Assembly (NCBI GenBank): GCA_017116025.1
Contig: JAFITR010000003.1
Coordinates: 1 to 27,321 of the forward strand
Direction: 5' to 3'
DNA from: Simkania negevensis
GTDB lineage: Bacteria > Chlamydiota > Chlamydiia > Chlamydiales > JAFITR01
DNA length: 27,321 nucleotides
Translations under genes and position numbers: made by a program
The notes under the pieces: model-generated
Told to the model about the DNA's origin: nothing
Seen by the model: the letters and a program-made list of their open reading frames with translations, nothing else
The model's database searches: none
Shown: positions 23,992 to 27,321 of the stretch, in pieces
Layout of the letters: the number at the start of each line of letters is the position of its first letter
How positions within the stretch are numbered: position 1 is the first letter of the stretch

Positions 23992-25035
23992 ATGAAACTT
24001 TTTTCTTCTTTAGCGCTGAAATACGATGGCACAACATTGCTGGTGTTAGACCAGAGGAAACTCCCCCGGGAGGAGAGCTGGCTAAAGTGTCATACGCCTG
24101 AAGAGATGTCCTGCTACATCAAACAACTAAGCGTACGTGGCGCCCCTCTCATCGGCATCGCCGCGGCAACAGCCCTCGCCCTCTATGCCGAAGGGGGAGC
24201 GAGTGACGACAACATCACACGCGCTGCACGGCAGCTAAAATCTGCCCGCCCTACTGCTGTCAACCTCGCATACGCCATCGATAAGCTGATGGAAGACTTC
24301 CCTCTATGCACAAAAGAGGGTATCACAAGACGTGCCGACGAAATCATCGCTGAAGAATACGCCATGTCATGCAACATGTCTGGGCATGGTGCAGCCCTCA
24401 TTGCTTCTAACGAAACAATCCTTACCCACTGCAACACAGGCGGTCTGGTAACAAACGGCCCAGGAACAGCTTTGGGAGCTGTCATCGAAGCACACCGTCA
24501 GGGCAAGAAGGTCCAGGTATACGTCGACGAGACACGCCCTTTGCTACAAGGAGGCAGGCTGACAACGTGGGAGCTAGAGAAAGAGGGAATCCCCTACACA
24601 CTCATTTGCGACAATATGGCTGCTTCTTTGATGGCAAAAGGAGTCATTACTAGAGTGATGGTTGGCGCCGACCGTATCGCCATCAACGGCGATTTTGCCA
24701 ACAAGATCGGCACCTATTCTGTTGCCGTCAATGCTCATTACCACAACGTTCCCTTCCACATCGTCGCACCTGTCTCCACCATCGATTTCCAATGTGCCAA
24801 TGGCCAAGAGATCCCTATCGAAGAGCGTGCAGCGGGCGAAGTACGTGGTGCCTCGGGCTGCTTCGGCACAATAGAATGGAGCCCAGAAAACGCTCCTGTA
24901 TACAATCCTAGCTTCGACGTCACGCCAGCATGCCTCGTCACCAGCCACGTCCTTGACTCTGGTGTTTACACCCAAAAAGAGGTGAAAGAACATTCGCTCA
25001 AAACACTCTGTCAACGTCAACAGGCAGAGGTATAG
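23992..25035 (+). CDS. mtnA: S-methyl-5-thioribose-1-phosphate isomerase
   Basis: Converts methylthioribose-1-phosphate to methylthioribulose-1-phosphate in methionine salvage. Family motifs: VRGAPLIG at 48-55, THCNTGG with the catalytic-type Cys147, DETRPLLQGGRLTTWEL at about 179-194, and VGADRIAINGDFANKIGTY with Asp227. Start: an in-frame ATG at 23845 would add 49 residues, but those codons lie in the inverted-repeat element. ATG 23992 has GGAGG 5 nt upstream and gives 347 aa, the normal family length, so I chose it. mtnP follows after 3 bp. The isomerase family also contains eIF2B-like proteins, but the catalytic Cys and Asp favour MtnA. Confidence 0.95.
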   Translation: MKLFSSLALKYDGTTLLVLDQRKLPREESWLKCHTPEEMSCYIKQLSVRGAPLIGIAAATALALYAEGGASDDNITRAARQLKSARPTAVNLAYAIDKLMEDFPLCTKEGITRRADEIIAEEYAMSCNMSGHGAALIASNETILTHCNTGGLVTNGPGTALGAVIEAHRQGKKVQVYVDETRPLLQGGRLTTWELEKEGIPYTLICDNMAASLMAKGVITRVMVGADRIAINGDFANKIGTYSVAVNAHYHNVPFHIVAPVSTIDFQCANGQEIPIEERAAGEVRGASGCFGTIEWSPENAPVYNPSFDVTPACLVTSHVLDSGVYTQKEVKEHSLKTLCQRQQAEV

Positions 25036-25038
25036 CAT

Positions 25039-25881
25039 ATGTGGGGGATCATTGGTGGAACAGGATTTGAAAGCTTTGATGAGTTTCATACGATCGAAGA
25101 GCTCAACCGAACGACACCGTTTGGGGTAGCATCACCGGGGCTAAAACGAGTATCAATTGACGGGACGGAGTGCCTCTTCCTCCCTCGCCATGGGCAACAC
25201 CACAAGCTTCTTCCTTCAGAAGTCAACTACCGCGCCAACATCTACGCTCTCAAGCAGCATGGTGCGACAAAAATCGCCGCCTACTATGCTGTCGGCAGCT
25301 TAAGAGAAGAGCTCCATCCTGGCGACATGGTCGTGCCTACACAGTTCATCAACCAGACGCACCGCACAAAGACAACAACATTTGCTGGCGACGGCATTGT
25401 CGGCCATGTCCCTCTAGCAAAACCTTCCTGCCAGCAGGCGATCGACATCCTCTCTTCCATACAACCCAAGCTCAACTTCACTATACACCACAACAAGACA
25501 TACATCGCTATCGAAGGCCCCGTCTTTTCCACACAAGCAGAATCAAACTTCTACCGCCTGATGAAAGCAGATATTATTGGCATGACAGCCTTCCCAGAAT
25601 ACGCCTTAGCAAGAGAGGCTGGTGTATGCTTTCTCCCCTGTGCCTTTGTCACCGACTTCGACTGCTGGGACGACACCGTCAAACACGTCACCATCCAACA
25701 AATCGTCTCTATTATGAAAAACAACAACAAACAAGGTTTTTCTCTGCTCCTAGAGCTGCTAAAAAGAGATTTCGAAGAGAACCACTCCTGCCGACAAAGC
25801 CACCTAGCCAACTCCCTACTCACTCCGCGCGACCAGGTCGATGCGAAGCAACAAGAGTGGCTTGCCGTCCTCGGACGCTAA
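25039..25881 (+). CDS. mtnP: S-methyl-5'-thioadenosine phosphorylase (PNP/MTAP family)
   Basis: Phosphorolyses methylthioadenosine to adenine and methylthioribose-1-phosphate, the substrate of MtnA encoded just upstream. At 280 aa it matches the MTAP family: GGTGF at 6-10, FLPRHGQHH at 47-55 (phosphate site), EVNYRANIYALK at 61-72, EGPVFSTQAES at 159-169, and GMTAFPE at 181-187, where family members mostly have GMTxxPE. AGAGGT about 7 nt before the ATG lies inside the end of mtnA, so the pair is translationally coupled. It could also act on 5'-deoxyadenosine or inosine, as some members do; the pairing with mtnA favours methylthioadenosine. Confidence 0.93.
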   Translation: MWGIIGGTGFESFDEFHTIEELNRTTPFGVASPGLKRVSIDGTECLFLPRHGQHHKLLPSEVNYRANIYALKQHGATKIAAYYAVGSLREELHPGDMVVPTQFINQTHRTKTTTFAGDGIVGHVPLAKPSCQQAIDILSSIQPKLNFTIHHNKTYIAIEGPVFSTQAESNFYRLMKADIIGMTAFPEYALAREAGVCFLPCAFVTDFDCWDDTVKHVTIQQIVSIMKNNNKQGFSLLLELLKRDFEENHSCRQSHLANSLLTPRDQVDAKQQEWLAVLGR

Positions 25882-25945
25882 CGTTGTTGCGCAATTTACC
25901 ACTGAGCTCACTGAGAAAATCCCTAGGGACACCAGGGCGCTGTCT
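25882..25945. repeat. Short copy of the CGTTGTTGC / ACCACTGAG / GGGACA element
   Basis: Directly after the mtnP stop: CGTTGTTGC, then ACCACTGAGCTCACTGAG, then AGGGACACCAGGGCGCTGTC. The same words in the same order occur at 1381-1490, where the copy is longer. The AGGGACA / TGTCTC part could form a small stem and may serve as the mtnP 3' end. Confidence 0.55.
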
Positions 25946-25947
25946 CC

Positions 25948-25977
25948 TTGATATCCTGACAGCCGTTGTGTTATTAT
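25948..25977 (+). promoter_or_regulatory. Candidate promoter of queE-queC
   Basis: TTGATA (25948-25953) and TATTAT (25972-25977) are 18 bp apart. Transcription would start near 25984, only about 3 nt before the chosen queE ATG, so the mRNA would be leaderless or almost so. This fits the lack of any ribosome site there. Confidence 0.45.
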
Positions 25978-25986
25978 CTTGGCAAA

Positions 25987-26634
25987 ATGAGCACACTCCA
26001 GATAATAGAGATTTTTTCAAGCATACAAGGAGAGACTAGTTGGACGGGTCTGCCAACTCTCTTTATCCGATTGGCTTCCTGCAACTTACGCTGCACTTGG
26101 TGTGACACCACCTACTCTTTTGGTCGTGGCACCAGATACACGATTACTTCGATCCTTGAATCGGTCGATCATCATGCCCTTCAGCATATCTGCGTAACAG
26201 GGGGCGAACCTCTTTTACAGCAGGATGTTTTTCCGCTCATGAGCAAGCTGTGCGACGAGGATTATCAGGTGATTTTAGAGACGGGGGGATCGCTCTCTAT
26301 AGCCTCTGTAGACCCTCGCGTCAAAATCATTCTTGACGTCAAATGCCCTGGGAGCGGCATGGAAGGAAGGAATTTTTGGGACAACATTGGCAAGCTAAAG
26401 AGAAGTGACGAGGTGAAGTTTGTCATCAAGGACAAAGACGACTATTGTTATGCAAAAGGTATCGTCGAACAATATGCTCTAACCCAACGTGTTGACCAGA
26501 TTCTCTTCTCTCCAGTGTTCGACGAACTCGATCCTCAAGAGCTGGTTGAATGGATCCTTGAAGACAAACTTGCCGTACGTCTCAATCTACAAATGCACAA
26601 ATACATCTGGTCAAAAGAGAAACGCGGGGTATAA
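25987..26634 (+). CDS. queE: 7-carboxy-7-deazaguanine synthase (radical SAM)
   Basis: Radical SAM enzyme that rearranges 6-carboxytetrahydropterin to 7-carboxy-7-deazaguanine on the way to preQ0 and queuosine. Numbering from MSTLQ: FSSIQGE at 10-16, the [4Fe-4S] cluster motif CNLRCTWC (Cys32, Cys36, Cys39), and TGGEPLL at 71-77. At 215 aa it is a normal QueE length. An in-frame ATG at 25966 would add seven residues but overlaps the promoter -10 box and has no ribosome site; ATG 25987 aligns with the usual family N-terminus. It is followed 4 bp later by queC. Confidence 0.94.
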   Translation: MSTLQIIEIFSSIQGETSWTGLPTLFIRLASCNLRCTWCDTTYSFGRGTRYTITSILESVDHHALQHICVTGGEPLLQQDVFPLMSKLCDEDYQVILETGGSLSIASVDPRVKIILDVKCPGSGMEGRNFWDNIGKLKRSDEVKFVIKDKDDYCYAKGIVEQYALTQRVDQILFSPVFDELDPQELVEWILEDKLAVRLNLQMHKYIWSKEKRGV

Positions 26635-26638
26635 CCGG

Positions 26639-27321
26639 ATGACAAAGCAACGCGCCATTATTTTACTAAGCGGAGGCATTGACTCTACCCTTCTGCTCGC
26701 CATCGCCACGGAACGAGAGAGGGAATGTCTCTGCATCAGCTTTGACTACCAACAGCGTCATATTAAGGAGTTAGAGTCCGCAAAAGCAATTGCCAACTAC
26801 TACAAGGCTGTCCACAAAGTGATCCGGATCGACTCCTCTTCGTTTGCACGCACCTCTTTACTTGCAACAAGCAGTGAGGTGGTACCTAAAGGAGAAGCGC
26901 TATCACCTGAAGAAATCCCTTCCACCTACGTCCCCGCACGCAACACGCTATTTTTAGCGTACGCCATCCAGCAGGCAGAGCTCTTCGACGCCCATGAAAT
27001 CTTTTTTGGTCCCAACAAGGACGATTACAATACCTACCCTGATTGCCGTCCCGACTTTGTCTTGCGCTTTCAACACGTCATCGACTATGCCACCAAACAA
27101 GCAACAACGGGAACTTCTCCATGCCTGTTAACGCCTTTGATCGAATGGGACAAGGCAACCATCATACAAAAAGGCGTTGAATACAATCTCCCCTTTGACT
27201 TGACATCAAGCTGTTACGACCCGCCTCTTGATGGAAGCCACTGTGGAGAGTGTCTAGCATGTAGCCTGAGAAAGGCAGCGTTCGTCTTAGCAAACATCCC
27301 CGACCCTACCCGCTATAAGTA
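26639..27321 (+). CDS. queC: 7-cyano-7-deazaguanine synthase, cut by window end
   Basis: ATP-dependent enzyme turning 7-carboxy-7-deazaguanine into preQ0. PP-loop SGGIDST at 11-17, VPARNTLFLAYA, FGPNKDDYNTYPDCRP, and a C-terminal zinc site Cys192, Cys202, Cys205, Cys208. ATG 26639 is 4 bp after queE, with GGGGT about 9 nt upstream, so the two are coupled. The frame runs to the last base: 227 codons are complete and the window ends in TA, which may be the first two bases of the stop, as family length is about 225-230. Treat the 3' end as undetermined. Confidence 0.95.
   Translation, partial: MTKQRAIILLSGGIDSTLLLAIATERERECLCISFDYQQRHIKELESAKAIANYYKAVHKVIRIDSSSFARTSLLATSSEVVPKGEALSPEEIPSTYVPARNTLFLAYAIQQAELFDAHEIFFGPNKDDYNTYPDCRPDFVLRFQHVIDYATKQATTGTSPCLLTPLIEWDKATIIQKGVEYNLPFDLTSSCYDPPLDGSHCGECLACSLRKAAFVLANIPDPTRYK

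Noticed and set aside
25170..26039. 289-codon ORF on the plus strand over mtnP
   Set aside because: It is a shadow in another frame of mtnP, with a composition rich in R, H, P and C and no family features.

Overview
The window looks like part of the chromosome of a Gram-negative, probably host-associated bacterium. My best guess is an environmental (Parachlamydia/Waddlia/Simkania-type) member of the Chlamydiota. This rests on the general character of the proteins: a compact housekeeping set, an MlaE-MlaF-MlaD lipid-transport operon, and a two-gene operon whose second product is a 4224-residue protein with a eukaryote-type DUF3638/DUF3645 helicase-like core. The phylum is an inference, because no rRNA or other decisive marker is present.

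Layout. Positions 120-1355 (minus) hold a secreted Ppx/GppA-like protein and a tiny signal-peptide-like ORF. Positions 1371-2045 are a long non-coding stretch with an inverted-repeat element and the rplM upstream region. rplM-rpsI (plus) converge on algH (minus) across a strong hairpin. After 270 bp of repeats come mlaD, mlaF and mlaE, all on the minus strand and read as mlaE-mlaF-mlaD from a well-formed promoter at 6491-6520. A divergent promoter at 6576-6604, overlapped by an 11-bp inverted repeat, drives a 719-residue protein of unknown function and, 4 bp later, the 12.7-kb giant gene that fills almost half of the window. Then follow a fused class II aldolase/short-chain dehydrogenase, a MITE-like 249-bp inverted-repeat element, mtnA and mtnP, and finally queE and queC (queC is cut by the window end).

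How the genes work together. MtnP and MtnA turn methylthioadenosine into methylthioribulose-1-phosphate. The neighbouring aldolase-dehydrogenase fusion could cleave that product to DHAP plus an aldehyde, giving a candidate 'DHAP shunt' instead of the full methionine salvage route. QueE and QueC belong to de novo preQ0/queuosine synthesis. MlaEFD is a phospholipid transporter of the cell envelope. The giant protein with its partner is the most unusual system: it combines a possible cysteine-peptidase-like N-terminal module, a DExD-type P-loop core, an E/Q-rich coiled coil, a T/S-P-E-Q repeat domain, one hydrophobic (membrane) segment and an unrecognised C-terminal domain.

The intergenic regions carry at least three families of dispersed non-coding repeats: ACGCAAAGACGCGAAGAGCGC-type arms, a CGTTGTTGC/ACCACTGAG/AGGGACAACAGGGAC element, and a CCACAGAG palindrome. 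One of them has produced a false N-terminal extension of mtnA. No tRNA, rRNA, CRISPR array, transposase or prophage gene was recognised.
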